Shown: positions 11,818-24,471 of the stretch, one piece after another
How positions within the stretch are numbered: position 1 is the stretch's first letter
How the letters are laid out: each line of letters begins with the position of its first letter
DNA from: Grifola frondosa
Lineage: Eukaryota > Basidiomycota > Agaricomycetes > Polyporales > Grifolaceae
DNA length: 64,000 bases
Assembly: GCA_001683735.1 (NCBI GenBank)
Contig: LUGG01000020.1
Location: 186,001 to 250,000 of the forward strand
Direction: 5' to 3'
The notes under the pieces: model-generated
What the model saw: the letters and a program-made list of their open reading frames with translations, nothing else
The model's database searches: none
Told to the model about the DNA's origin: nothing
Program-made: the position numbers and the translations under genes

Positions 11818-13834
11818 CTACACTGGGGACTCGGGAAGATCGTCTTCAATCACGGTAATGACCTTATCACCATCGGTCTGCAATGCGGTTAGATATCCAC
11901 ACTCCACATGGGCTGAAACCTGACTCACGAATGAAGATAAGCGACGCTCGAGCGAATGAACCTGCAAGTCAAGAGCATAATCGATAAATGTCGCGAAAGC
12001 ATCGTGAATAGCGTGCTCACGGATGATTGATCCATTGCAACGTTGTTGCCATCAAAGTTCGTCGCATACACTGGCGCAGATAAAACCTGCGGAACCACAT
12101 CCACCCGGAGCGAACGCCGTGCATTCAATCTGAAAGGACAAAATGGGAAATTTGCGCTAGGCGACAAAGAAATGTGAACGCTAAACGCACGTTGCTAATA
12201 GAGAATTCGAATATACTGCAAACAATTCGAGGATCAGCCTATGTAAGCGTCCAACTGCAGATACGAAAAACCTACATTTGCAGATGGCTAGATGAATACC
12301 GAAGAATACCAAGGAGTGCGGTATAGCAAGCCACTATCGAGTAACTTATGAATATAACCCTTGACGGCGTGTATCGATGTACGCACAAATATAAGAGCAA
12401 TGATTGTTACAATGCTAATGGAAGAAGGTAAGCCCGCGTCAATGATGCGTGACAAATATGCGTTACTCACCATGTTAACAGGCCGCTCTGGATAGTATAA
12501 AGCGTCAGAGTATTTATGACTCGATCCATGCTAATATGAAAACGTGTCAGGCCGGCGTAACAGGGAGGGCGTGAATAATACCTTGAAAAGCCTGTCCGAC
12601 TTCTCCTCAAAAAGACACAGAGCGAAACAGTAACAAGAATGTCGAGCGCCGAGGAAAGGGATAAACCGAGCGCGAATGCCCACTGCACAAAGTATAAGAA
12701 CAGACATAGTGCATGCAAAAAGAACAGATTTGACTAACGCCATATTCACGACCGAACGCCTCGAAACTCCGCAGTCGGATCCTGTTTCACAAAACTCAGT
12801 GCTGTGCACGTCACTACCAAAATATAACGTACATCTCAACTGTAGCGACTACATCGAACACAAGCATCATTAGATAGGAAACGACCGAAAAAAAAACATG
12901 GCGACTCACTACCCGCGACCCCTTCAGGAGCGGCAAGATAAATCAGAATTGAAATAGTAAAACCAACCAGTGCTTACCGATTCTCGCTGTCGCGAATACG
13001 ACCTGCGAGAATTCTTGTCAGCATCAATTCAACTCGGGCGAACATTCACTCACGATTGGGATGGTGATGTACAAGTTACCTCGGCTCACTGGGAACACAT
13101 GAGAGGAAGCACAGCAACACATGAATAGCCTTACCTGAATACACCCGGTAGGCATAAAAGCTGCATGTCCGTAAATCAGCAACGTAGGATTATTTCATAC
13201 AAATTGCGTACGCACAACTGAACGGTGAAAGTAATAGTTGCCTGGTACAACATCAGCGCGAATCACACGACGGAAGGTGCAGCAGCACACACCGTGATGG
13301 AGATAGTAAACTAAACATGCGTTCAGCGGTTTTGAACTCTGAAGAATAGAACTGACGTACCGCAATTGTCCTAAGGAGAAAGTCAACATACCATTCAAAG
13401 TAAGTGATCGTCACGCTCACCAAGGAATGAAATCAAAGATAGTATCACTACCCCAGTTCTCAATGAGATAATCCCAAATGGAAGCGGACGCCATGGCTGT
13501 ATGCATAATGTCCAACACCCTTCCGTGTTTGATGTCAACAACACACCCAACTTCGAGCAGGAGATGACACATACCAAATTACAGAGACCTGAGCGACGTA
13601 TGCAATGAGAGACGTCAGACAATCAGGATCAGGAATGTTCACGCACAATAATCTTGAATCTCATGCTATCGTCGGGATATAGGCGATAATAGAATAAAGC
13701 CTGCATCGATACGGTTCCCGACAGACTTCAACCAAACGTGAGACAGAAATAAGGGATATCTGGAGGAAAACGTACTATGCAGCAACGAGGCTGCCTACGA
13801 GGACAGCGCCGATAGTGCGACCAACTTCAGACAT
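11818..13834 (-). CDS. DUF6534 multi-pass membrane protein
   Basis: Member of a family expanded in mushroom-forming fungi: seven predicted TM helices with the conserved C-terminal DUF6534 half; function unknown. The start at 13834 gives MSEVGRTIGAVLVGSLVAAY, then LSGTVSMQALFYYRLYPDDS, WVLDIMHTAMASASIWDYL, FYAYRVYS, YITIPIVVFATARI, WAFALGLSLSSALDILVTVS with FLRRSRTGF, MDRVINTLTLYTIQSGLLTC, IPHSLVFFGIHLAICKLYSN, SLLATLNARRSLR and a soluble tail ending EDDLPESPV at 11818. About fourteen introns, some exons only 25-40 nt, fit in 2 kb. MDRVINxLxxYTxQxGLLT and SLLATLNxR are the family's most conserved stretches. The frame is continuous almost throughout, apart from one uncertain junction near 13280-13160. 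A receptor-like role has been guessed for the family but nothing here proves it. Confidence 0.85.
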
Positions 13835-15677
13835 AGTGTCGAGATATTGAGAGGGAGGTTTCCGCCACATCGTTCCACAGCGCAACTATATGATAGGCTA
13901 CGCCTCCGCGTATACGTCTTCTCGTCTTCCGATGCTGCATCTTCAACGGGGCCGAGTGCTTCCGTATGGAATCGCAAATGGAGACTGAGTCCGTTGCGGA
14001 TACTCCAAACAGGAGTGGCGCAGCATTCACTCCTGAGATGGCCGTGCTTATTTGTGAGCAAATTGCGGGAGCGGGAGTGCAGGATTTGAATCCTAACCGC
14101 TTACCTACAGATTGAGGCTTCGGATCTGAATTCCTTTTAAACCGATCGTCAGCCGCAGAGTGCGATAGTCGTACACCGTGTACCACGGTGTATGACCATC
14201 GCATTGCGGCCCCCTCCTCGTTCGTATGGTTGCACAGTGACCGAGGCTTTCCCACGCTTGGCACGACCATGGTCGATGGTGCTCCGACGATTTGCCTTTC
14301 GCCGCACGGTCAGGCCGGGCCGTATTTTCCAAAACATTGGTCGGGCGACTGTCACATCACTGGCCAACGTAATAGAAATCACTTCAAGATAATAAGGACT
14401 GGCTGTATTCGGACGGATAACGATTGGATAACTTACAAGAACTCCCCAACAAGAAGTAGACTACTTAATCGCAAATAGCTGCGGAAACACTCTCTGCTAT
14501 GTCCCACCGAGAACGACGAAGCTTGCAAGCTCTAAAAGAGACGTTCTAACGGGTAACAGATAATATATACATGCATTGGATATGTATATGCCAGTTAGGA
14601 TATTAAGTACTCAAAACGATGGGCCTCCCCCGAATAATTCGGGCAAAGCGGTGTTCGAAATATTGGTGTCCGAACCCCTTTGGGCCAATGGCGTCTGCCA
14701 ACCTTTCGGAAGCGAATTTATCGTATTGTGGCTGAAATTTTGCAAAGTAGGCCTCTAGCGTGGCGCAAATTTTGCCAACTATAGCTCAGTTTCATGTTTC
14801 CGCCAGAAGTCCCGTAGTAGAGACAAAGTTCAGATCCCCCATAAAGGCTTGTGAACTGATATCTTTTTGCATATTCTTTCCTTCGTCACCGTGCGGGATA
14901 ATGATTGAAGCGACTCTCGGAAGTGGTACGCTATATTTCTACGTAGTCGGTTGCTCACTGACGCACATACAAGTTCGACCCATCAGTGATATTGCTTTCC
15001 CTCTCAATCAATATATGCAATGTCATCAATTGGAAAGCTACTTATGCCAGCTAGCTTATTCTCAAGAACCTGACCATACCGGCGGTCCATGGATCTTATC
15101 GCAGTTTGCTCCATAGGCTTCGGGCTGCAGGAGCTTAAATAAGGGAACATCCTGATTCTTTCGATAGCAAGTGTAGTACTTGCATAACAAGCTGGCCCGA
15201 GTGCTCGGTGGTGCTCACTGTGCTGCATGGTCAGTTACTACTGGCTGCGATATCTACCCTCCGTTCGTTATAAGGCTGGGAGCTATCAGTCTATGGGCCA
15301 CTGTGAATTCCCCCCTCTCATGTGGCCCGATGCCTGGGAACATATTGTCTCCCAGGAGTGACTGCCTTCTCCATCGAAGTCCGACGAGTCACTTGATGTT
15401 GTTCTGGCGTTAGACCGCTTCTCACCAGATCAGAGGACTGCTCTCGGCGTCACAGAAACGGTTTTGGTATATGGAATTTTGTGAATGTGTAAATGGTTGA
15501 TCCCTAATGCCTTATCATAAGCGGAGCCATGGGACGACGGCATTAGTGCTCCCCCTCTCAACCATTGCAGGTCTTTAGCTTTGGCGTCATGACATTTGGT
15601 ATTCTTGGTGAGCACGACTGCTCTGCTTAGCGACTCTGGAAATGTTAACTTGCATATCATGCGCAGAGGACAAGTCT
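13835..15677. other. Divergent intergenic region (1.8 kb)
   Basis: This separates the divergently transcribed DUF6534 gene and MFS transporter, so it should contain both promoters. No coding exon could be supported. Frames such as 14188-14478 and 14760-15116 on the plus strand are open but have no family features and no splice partners. I see no transposon ends or tandem repeats. Confidence 0.45.
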
Positions 15678-18046
15678 ATGCAGAATGTCCCTGGGACGGG
15701 GCTGCTGTCCGATCAGGGTATTATACACGGACACCAAGTCACGATTGACGAAGCCACAGCATTAAAGCGAGGGACCGGTCGACATGCACATGTCGTATTG
15801 ATGCCACAACCATCCGATGACCCTCGAGACCCGTAAGCCACTCACAGTTGAAATAGTCAGGTTGTAATCGACGCCATTTTCAGACTTAACTGGCCTCGCT
15901 GGAAGAAAGAGGCGTGTTTTTGGACTTTGTATGCCCTTCCCATGATCCCTATCTCAACGTACACCGCTGATGCTTTTACACGCAGGGCATTTGCAGCAAG
16001 TTTGGATGGCGCACTCTCACCAATGGTTGGGCCAGGATATGTCTTGCTTTCTCAGCAATTTAATGTCTCCGTGGATGAAGTCACATCCTCTTTCGGCTTT
16101 ATTCTATTGGGTCTAGGCTGCTTCATGTGACGTCGCGTTTTCTCTGTCTTCAAGCATTTCCTAATGCAGGTGCGCCTATAGGCTCGCTCAGAACGCTTTG
16201 GCTGTCAAGTTTGGACATAGGATTGTTTATTTCTTCTCAGTGTTATTGGTATGTTCTCGAATACATTTCAGTAGAATATCCTTGTTCAATATTTCCAAGA
16301 TGTTTATATCATGCATTTGGTGCGCGGTCAGCCCAAATTTAGCCTCTATTAGGGCCTCCCGTGTATTCCAGGGATTCGGTATGTCAGCACTTCAGAGGTA
16401 CGCAAAGTCCTATACCATTTCCACAACAGTGTATTGATGTTTTACGTATCAACAGCCTGGTTGCTTCGACCCTTGAGCAGATCTATTTGTGAGGATCCAA
16501 CACGATGCGATTCTCCCGAAGTTAATTTTGATCTCACAGTATTCACGAACGTGGTGCGCGGTCGGTCATTTGGAGCTTTGCTATTATGGCGGGTATTACT
16601 CTGTAAGCGCTTCCTTCTCTCATGATGGAGATATAACTAATATCGACTTCTCTAGAGGACCGTTGATTTGTAGCTATGTGATACAGAATCTTTCCTGGCA
16701 GTGGGGATTCTGGTTTGTCAGCATACCGCTGGGAATAACTGTCTTGCTTGTGTTCTTCTTTGTCCCAGAGGTAGACTAAGCCTTCAGTTTCGCGTGGGCT
16801 TTATTCATTCTGCATCCGATTTAGACAACATTTGACCGCACGACGGCGTTATCCACAGCTGAGTCTGACAAGAGCAGCAGTTTGGAAAAGGTCTCTTCTT
16901 CCGTCGAGATTGAAAGTATCGAACGAGCCCGCTCTACTCCACCCAGCTATTTATCGCAGCTCAAACTCTGGAATGGGAGATTTAGCGATGAAAGTTTTGG
17001 GGAGATTTTGTTGAGACCTCTTCCATTCCTTTGCTCGCCTGTGGTATGTAGCGCTGGTTTCTACACACTGTGTATAACATGCTAACCTCCCATATAGACT
17101 TTGTTCGTATTTCTCTCTCACGGCATGCAGACTGTGTGGCTCAGTAGGCCTATTTCATTGTTTACTCTGTATCGTATTTGCTAATGGACGCGCAGGCCTG
17201 GTCCCACTGTGCTCCTCTACAATTTTCACCTTGGAGTACAATTTCAACGCCGCCCAGATTGTCCGTAGCTCCCTTCATACTCAGATTCAGTTGATATTCA
17301 TTTGTGCTCACCGACTTGGATAGGGTTTGACAAATCTTGGCGGCATCGTTGGAATCGTGATCGCAATGTGTATCACCGGTCCCTTACTCGACTGGGGCGT
17401 TGTTTGGATGTCGAAGCGAAATCGGGGAGTGTACGAACCTGAGTTCAGACTAATCTTCATGTCCGCCATGCTGTTCGGTGTCTTCGGCTATATAGGATGG
17501 GCAGGTACGCTTCGCGTCCAAATCGTCACGAAGCATTCACCGACCAGTCTTGTCAGTTGGCAATGACCATAGGATGCCGTGGATTGGAGCTGTGGCGTGC
17601 ATTGCGTGTGTTTTCTTTCCTATGTACTCGATCAACTGATGATCTCATTTGATCCTTTTGACATGTAGCATGCTCAACTTCAGCATGGTTGTCTCGGGCT
17701 CTGCTGCAGTGACTTACCTCTTAGATACTCACGCGCGCGAACGCGCTACAGTGCCTTGCACTCAGTAACTTTGGCAAGAATATGGTTCTCTACGGCTCGA
17801 CCTTCTTCGCCAATGGCATGGTGCTGAGCCGAGGCGTGAAAACATCGTTGCTCATCCTCGGCGCTTGTCAGGCCTTTTGTTGGCTTGCATCCATCCCGAT
17901 GTACGTCTATGGAAAACGTGCCCGAGCATATGTGCGTTCATTCATATCGCTGGTGCTGTACGTTTCTTACTGAGAGCCTCCAGATTGCGCGACACCCAAA
18001 GTTCTTCCACGCAGATGCTAACGGTACCTCGTTGAAGGCGACGTGA
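15678..18046 (+). CDS. Major facilitator superfamily transporter (fungal DHA1-like)
   Basis: Multi-TM exporter or permease. The start ATG at 15678 gives MQNVPGTGLLSDQ. The cytosolic leader ends with the fungal hallmark PSDDPRDPLNWPRWKK, split by an intron, then TM1 (CFWTLYALPMIPI), the SLDGALSPMVGPGY loop, FIHERGARS in the central loop, GPLICSYVIQNLSWQWGFWF, the long cytosolic loop rich in Ser/Glu (SSLEKVSSSVEIESIERARS), then GLVPLCSSTIFTLEYNF, GGIVGIVIAMCITGPLLDW, MPWIGAVACIACVFF and LSNFGKNMVLYGSTFFANG, ending NGTSLKAT at 18046. The DDPxDPLNW(P)xWKK motif and NFxKNMVLYG near the last helices are typical of the HOL1/drug:H+ antiporter-1 group. Two breaks (17512-17575 junction and an extra base near 17742) have opposite signs. 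Substrate unknown; placed between two P450 genes. Confidence 0.88.
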
Positions 18047-18178
18047 AGAATGCTTGTCGCGCATGCTTTCCTTCTTATATGTCTGCCTGAAGTTGTATTA
18101 TAAGATATGTACGCATGAAATCCATCTGACGAATATACTGAAGTGAAAGAGATAGCATCAGCTGATCATAAGACGCTA

Positions 18179-20116
18179 TCATAGCACCCTCCAAATATCG
18201 AAAGGCAAGCAGAATCGCCGCTCGTCATGTAACTTCCAAAACTGTTCGCGCTCCGCCCGCATCTCCTTTGCGTACATACGCGCCTCCTCGTCTGTCATGA
18301 GGCCCTCTACCATTTCGATGATATGTTCCACAATCTCGACGGGTATTCTGATGTCAATACTCTCCTCTACGGCGCGTCGCATCCACTCTTTTTGCTGCGG
18401 AGGCACTCTCTCTGTAGAAGGTGTCGACGACAGCGCTGTGGCATCCATAGAATCTTGGTCTAGTTCGGGGTCCACAAGGAAAAGACTGATAATTGTCATC
18501 GACCCCTCGAAAGCAGGATCCTCCAAGCTTGCGGATGTAACGCGATGCTGATAGATGTTCGGGTATGCCACTGCAATCCCGGGACGTAGGGTAACGCCAC
18601 CAAGCCGCTGATTACATGGGGAGTGATGAACTAGACCCCATGTCCGAAGAGTAGCTCCAGGGTCTCCCGGTGCGATGCCGCGTGGCGAGGTAATGGACAT
18701 GCGAAATTCAAGACATGGTGGAGTAAGGTTAACCTTGGAGAAGCATGATTTGAGTCATTGGATTCGAAACCATTCGCGCCACCCACCATAGATGCGCAGA
18801 ACATCGCGCAAGCTACTATATGTTCATTTCTCATGCCTTCTATGCGCCAAGGAGTGCCGCGATACTCCGGACCCCCAGGGAGCTGCAGGATATGAGCAGT
18901 AATTTGACGAGAAATGTACAATACTCACAACCTTAATGTCCGTTGCTCTAAATATAACTTTAATTTTCTTCCCCTCAAATTGACCGAATAGCGCCTCTTC
19001 TCAAGGTCCCCTGGTAGCCTCCCAGCGGTATGTCCGGTAGTCTTATGGGTCTATGAAATGACCAGTGTCTGAACTCTCGTTCGTATATTTGCCAGCCCTC
19101 ATCATCGTCCGAGTCTTCGGGCTCTTCGGGCTCATCCCATTCGTCATATTTGTATGCGTCAGGTATTCGCTGCCGAAGAGGGTTATTGCGATGGAGATCA
19201 GTGAGAACGTGTTCGAAGAGAGGGATACACTTCACGAGGCAGATATAAGGTAGCCGTTGAGGGCAGTGTGAGAAGGGTCGACGTTGTTAATGTAGGATAA
19301 TGCTTTGAGTTGGACACAGTCTGTCTCCGGGGATACACGAAATGGAGTGGCAAGGCAGACGAAGCGACGGGAAAGGGTGTACTCGTCGTGAAGTATGCCA
19401 GCAGGAGGATGCTCCGATCGAAGATCTTGGCCGCTACCAGAGCCGTACGCCAGCGTTCGACGATACACTAGACAGTGCATGAACGGATCTATAATGTCTG
19501 TAGATGTGTCAGATATGCGGGAAACGCCATCGAGCTGGTGATCACGAAGTTGCTGAAGCTCGGAGTTCAGCAACGATAGAGTCTTGGAATCTAGGAGAGT
19601 CTTCGCCTCCCAGATACGGTCAACACAAGACACCTCGCTACGTCCCTATGTTTATTGACGGAATACTTCTGAATAGGACAAAGTTTACTCGCCATCCATT
19701 AGGTTCGTCTCGCAGAGCAGCGTATCCAGCAAGTTCATCGAGAACGAACTCTATCTGGGCGTGTTCTATAGATACGTGGAGATACAGATGCCTTGTCACG
19801 CACCTGCTTCTGAGTTAATGACAAATTTACGCGTCCCACGAATGTGTCGATGAACCATATGCGCTGTATTGCTTCTTCGAACCAGGCCTGTCTGATTTCA
19901 GGATTCAAATGAGAAATCCACCAGGCGGGTTTTGCACGAAGGCTGGCAGATAGTTCGCACATGGCCAGCTCTGTCAGCTAAAGACGGACACATAAGAGTC
20001 AGCCTGCTGTCGGCGATATTGATCAATATGCTGACTGTCCGAGGTTGTTCTCCGACACCATATAGATATTGGGATCCATTCTGGAAAGGATGGAGATAGC
20101 CTCGGTGAAATGTCAT
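18179..20116 (-). CDS. DUF4246 protein (predicted 2OG-Fe(II) oxygenase fold)
   Basis: Fungal DUF4246 protein. The start at 20116 gives MTFHRGYLHPFQNGSQYLYG; a short intron joins to LTELAMCELSASLRAKPAWW, the conserved beginning of the domain. Later blocks are QLKALSYINNVDP, IPLFEHVLTDL, a D/E-rich linker (EPEEPEDSDDDEGW), LPGGPEYRGTPWRIEGMRNE with HIVACAMF, NQRLGGVTLRPGIAVAYPN, IYQHRV, FLVDPELD, then PPQQKEWMRRAVEE and the helical C-terminus ending RFCLPFDIWRVL at 18179. W-x-x-E-G-M-x-N-E-x-I-V-A and the late P-N-x-Y-Q-H block are the core signatures; the His/Glu residues are consistent with a jelly-roll metal site, although the activity is not established for the family. It lies tail-to-tail with the MFS gene (132 bp apart). 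Confidence 0.82.
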
Positions 20117-20495
20117 GCCACCAGATGACGAATGCCTGCAGGTTCGGAAGCGAGGTATTCAGATCTAGTATAATGTTTGCTTGCAAACCACTCGTGATAT
20201 TGAAAATCGTCTAGTGATGATTTCGTTCGCTCAGTGAACCGTCGGGTCGTGAAAGACATACAGGAGTAACATGCATGCCACGGTGCACCGCTTCACCACT
20301 TAAGTTGAGTCATGTGACCGCGTCCAAAACGCGTCGCGTCGCGTCGATCAATCGTTCATCCATGCGCTGTGGTATAAAATAGTACATTGCTAGTCCGTCA
20401 TCTGCTAAACGAAGGCGACACCAATCATAGTATGAACACGCTAAAGACATATTCAACGGCCTCAATAAGCCACAAAACAACCCGACATATATCCA

Positions 20496-22953
20496 TCAAT
20501 TTACGGGCGAAACGTGAAGTGGCATCTGGGACCCAAGGTGCATCTTACCCCTGATCATCGGTATAGTGAGGCCAGCGGGGACGCGCTGGATGTCGGGCTT
20601 GCCGCTGGGAATAGAGAACTCAAAGTTCTCAATGAGGTCCACCAGGATAGCTTGCATCTCTATGATTCTGCAGGCGGTGTTTCAGATGCACTCTTACGAA
20701 TGACGTTCCATGTAGAAGTAACTTACGAGAAACGCCAGCTGAAAGTCGAGGACCGATACGTCAGTAACATCCGCTCAGATGTTGTTTAGATTTGTCTTAC
20801 CCAATGCAGCCTCGAAGCCCACCACCTATATAGAACGGTCAACAGTGCACAGAACGAATGATGAGTAGCAACTCACTGAAAGTCAATCTAGTAGGAGAAA
20901 AAATCAGATGTCTAAGCAGGCCGACGAAAATTAAGCACACACAGGTTGGAGAACACGCCGACGTTGGTCTGTCCCGCCTTGTCCAACTCGAACCAGCGCT
21001 CCGGTTTGAACTCGTTAGCATCCGGACCCCATACCTGGGGAAGACTGGATGCAGAAGGGCGAAACCTCAGATGATGTTAGCTCATAACAGCAAGAATAGA
21101 CCTACCGGTTGTATCCCCAAACTGAGATAGTGAGTGTTGTGCCTTTGGTGACTGGGACCGCATCAAGGACTTCTCCGTCTGCCAAAGTGACAGGGATGGC
21201 GAGAGGAATCACATCATCACGTTCTGCGGTGCGTGGAAGGTTGTAGACTATCGGATTGATCCGCAGTGCTTCCTACATGTTCAACCAGTGGGAAATGAGT
21301 AAGGTGCTACACCTTGATATTATAAACTCACTTTCATAGCGGCGAGGACGTAAGTCATCGCGTCCAGATCCATAATCGCAAAATCGGAGTCGCCACGCTC
21401 TTGGACTCTGGCGCGGATAGCGGCAATTTCTTCACGCATCTTACTCTGGTATTCAATATTCTTCGCCAGGTCCCAGAGCAACCAGGTCAGCGTCGACGAA
21501 GTGGTCTCGTGCCCTATACGAAAGTCGGTTACACCACGCCTCAAAGGAGGACCTTCGAAACAAACCTGCCAAAAGGAATGTCGCCATCTGGGACACCATC
21601 TCCGTGTCGCTCAGCCGCATCCTCGGATCCTCGGATGCATTGGCCTTGACTACATAGGATATTGGGATAAGAGGACAATAGATAAGAATGCCACTCACCC
21701 AAGATGCTCATGATGTCTTTCTTGTTCTCTCCCTTGCCTGCCAAGCAGGCCTCGGTCTTCTCATCAATGAGTTCTTTCGACAGCTTGTTGATGACTTTCA
21801 ATGTGCGCCGGAAGCGACGGTCCTCACGGGTGGGGAGATACTCCACGAACCAAAGAAGCCTTAGAGGTACGAAGCGCCAAAGCGCTCGGAAGAGTGTTAC
21901 GGCCTTCGACGGATGTAAGAGGGAGTCCGAGCTAGCAACGCTCAGTCGAGGACATGTAGACAAAAGTCTGGAGTGCTTACAACATGTTCTTGTACGCTTT
22001 CATAACAGGATTCTGCGAATCATCCAGTGCGCCACACTCATAATCAAAGGCAGCTATAGCCATGGATAAGACTTCTAGAGTCGTAGAAGTAGATTATTGC
22101 ACGCATACCCTCCCCGATAATGTCCAAAGTAGTTCTTGCGAGCCAGCTGTGAACATTAATGACTCGGTCGGATTCCGACACCGCAGTCTGGAGCTGGTCC
22201 TTCCACTTCTGGCTAAGCTATTCGCGGATATAGTTCAGATTAAATCCCTCGACCCTATGTGAGATGTGTGCATACCTTCGCGGCTTGACGACGAAACAAG
22301 GGTAAGAATGATCGAAGCTGACTTGCAGTGAATGCCGGATTCATGATCTTCCTGTTGCGTGCGTGGTCCTGGCCTTGAATATGGAGGTAAGACACTGTCT
22401 TCAGCACCTTTGTGATAGATTTAAAACACCTTCAGCATATAGGATACCCGGACCAGCTATCTGCCTTGAAATCTGCCTTCCAGCTGTAGACTTCGGGTAG
22501 TGGTAGGCGGACTTGTGGAGGATGTGCTGCAAAGCCTGCAAGGATTACATCGGCATGAGACGATCATCGCATTCGACTTGTCTGATATACCTTGGGGTCC
22601 GCTACGAATAACATTTCATGCTATAGATAGTCTTCAACGGAAAGCTGCGAAACGAGTGGCAAAGCTGTCCTCACGCCTAAACACCCTTTCAGGCGCGACA
22701 CTGTGCCATATTCCTCGATAAGCTGTTTATCTAAATCTCCCGCCTCATCCTGATTATCCAGCATCTTGGTATGACCTAAACGCAGCATATATGATGATTG
22801 TCATCTCAAACAAGTTCCAAGAGGCTCACCGAAAACAAAGCTCGGAGAGGGAGGTCCTCTGATATACTTGATCGATCGGCGAGTTAGAAGCCTATGCACA
22901 GCTAACAGCACGAGTGCTCCAATCAGAAGAAACGAGATAATGTTCGTCTCCAT
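20496..22953 (-). CDS. Cytochrome P450 B (AGHETT / FSGGLRGCIG type)
   Basis: Heme-thiolate monooxygenase with complete architecture. The start at 22953 reads METNIISFLLIGALVLLAV (membrane anchor), then YIRGPPSPSFVFG, a Pro-rich hinge. Helix regions follow: HEMLFVADPKALQHIL, GPGILYAEGQDHARNRKIMN (C-helix with the HxxxRK motif), PAFTASQLRSFLP, the F/G region with a basic stretch, ATFLLAG joined by an intron to HETTSSTLTWLLWDLAK (I-helix with AGHETT), K-helix EALRINP, FKPERWFE, and the heme loop SGGLRGCIG at about 20800-20860 with the Cys ligand. It ends MPLHVSPVN at 20496. No frame break was found across about twelve exons. The AGHETT plus FSGGxRxCIG combination resembles the CYP5150/CYP5359-like microsomal P450s of polypores. 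It is only distantly similar to P450 A, so the two are not recent tandem duplicates. Confidence 0.9.
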
Positions 22954-23586
22954 GACTTGCAAGTGTCCGAGAAGTTGCAAATTCAGTCTATTAAGCTAAA
23001 GGTAATACTGGCACCTTGCGAGCCTTGCGAGAGAGTTGACAACAGATGGCAGCAAGAAGGGAAACGACTGTTAACCCTATATATGCAGTACACCCCAACG
23101 GCATGACTGCGATTGCTCGTCAGGGCGCCGGGCCTTGTTACTGACACAACGCATTTACGAAAGACCGGCCCTATGCTGGAATCTGCTGGAATGAACGGCA
23201 TCCAATTAGATTGTGTGAAGAATGATACACGACCAATTTTCTCACCAGAACGTCACAGCGCGCACACATCCAGACAAGCGTCAAGTACCCACAAGTACTT
23301 AGATAAACCTTTTCGGTGGAGATGTCACTGGTCGCTCCGGAATAGAGCCACAGTCTCTTCATCCATAACGAACGTTATCTTCGCGTCGCACTGTGCCTTA
23401 TCTTCTGTCAGGTATTGTCTCCAAACGGCTTCGAAATTCGTCAAAGACTTTGGTCAGCAGAGGGCCCCCGGGCCAGCTTGAGTGGGAGAATACAAAACCC
23501 TGTGCAATGTGCGCAAGTCTCAAGCTGTGTGAACTCTGAAAGTCTAAAATTCTAGCGCCTACGCGTCACGGCTGACTCGATCAAAT
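22954..23586. other. P450 B upstream region
   Basis: Non-coding stretch between P450 B and the inverted-repeat element. It should contain the P450 B promoter. The plus-strand frame 23113-23481 is open but has no recognisable motif or start/splice context, so I do not call a gene. Confidence 0.45.
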
Positions 23587-24387
23587 TGTCGGAAACTTGC
23601 ACATTTGGTTGTAATGCCTTATTTTGCATTACAAGGCTGTAATTTAAATTTCCCATTGTAATCGGGGAGTAAATTTGTAATACCGTTACAAGCGCCATTG
23701 TGAGGCCCTTGCAAGCCCGGTCGCAAGGGGTCGCAAGACCAGTCCAAACTAATCTGATAATCATTTAATATTTCAAAATGATTATATGAGGAACTGCATT
23801 CCATTTGAGGTCATTTAATGACTTCGACTTCATGGGGACTCGAACTCATGACCCGATTAACCAACATACATCAAGTTGACCAGCAACATGACCACTACGC
23901 CACCAGGGCTTTGATATCTAAGACCCTCCATATATTATGACAGACTTTAACAGATTTCGTACTTAGAATATTTCACTCGTGTCTCAAAATCCCCACCATG
24001 CCTGTTTCATTATACATGTGCTTCCTCTTAAATGCAAAAAGGTTTAGAATAGTAGGCTGGAGCTGCAAGCATTATTAAACTGGCTTAAGGATGATATAGA
24101 TGCCATTCACACCTACAAGTTCAATAATAGTGTGAGATTGCTACCAATAAGACCAGGAATTTTTTGAAGTCAAACTCCGACAAGTACTTGTCGAGTGCTT
24201 GCAACGGGCTTGCAATGTGCCGAGATGTGCCGAACCGATTGTAACGGTCTTGCAACGATGGGCTTTTGATCATTACTGGTTGCAACAAGTTCCCATCATT
24301 ATAAGGTAATTATTTAGGTGTTACAAGTCAAATACAAGCGCCATTACAAGGCTAATCCCTTGTAAGGCAGTTTAGAAATTTCCGACA
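23587..24387. mobile_element. ~800 bp element with short terminal inverted repeats (MITE-like)
   Basis: The segment is bounded by TGTCGGAAAC on the left (23587) and by TTTCCGACA on the right (ending 24387), a nine-base perfect inverted pair. Weakly complementary subterminal sequence, rich in TTGCAA/TTACAAG words, follows inside. A 13-base direct repeat, TACAAGCGCCATT, occurs near each end (23687-23699 and 24333-24345). The interior is AT-rich, carries no open frame of useful length, and includes a tRNA-like segment on the minus strand. There is no clear target-site duplication: the flanks are ATCAAAT and CATGTG. The structure suggests a non-autonomous DNA transposon or an old MITE; the lack of a duplication and of a second copy in the window keeps confidence moderate. 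Confidence 0.5.
23833..23909 (-). other. tRNA-like segment with pol III A and B boxes
   Basis: On the minus strand, TGGCGTAGTGG (23902-23892) matches the internal A box of tRNA promoters and GAGTTCGAGTCC (23848-23837) matches the B box, about 55 nt apart, a normal spacing. The seven bases before the A box (GCCCTGG) have no complementary 3' acceptor strand, and the T-stem does not pair, so this is not a working tRNA gene. It looks like a tRNA-derived head, as in SINEs, or a decayed tRNA, sitting inside the inverted-repeat element. Confidence 0.5.
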
Positions 24388-24471
24388 CATGTGATTTATT
24401 GTCACAACACGATTGTGTGTCACAGTCACTGAGCCGCTCATTCACCCACTTGCGACTCAGCATCGACCGAC

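Noticed and set aside
23833..23909. Functional tRNA gene
   Set aside because: A and B boxes are present but acceptor and T stems do not pair; annotated only as tRNA-like.
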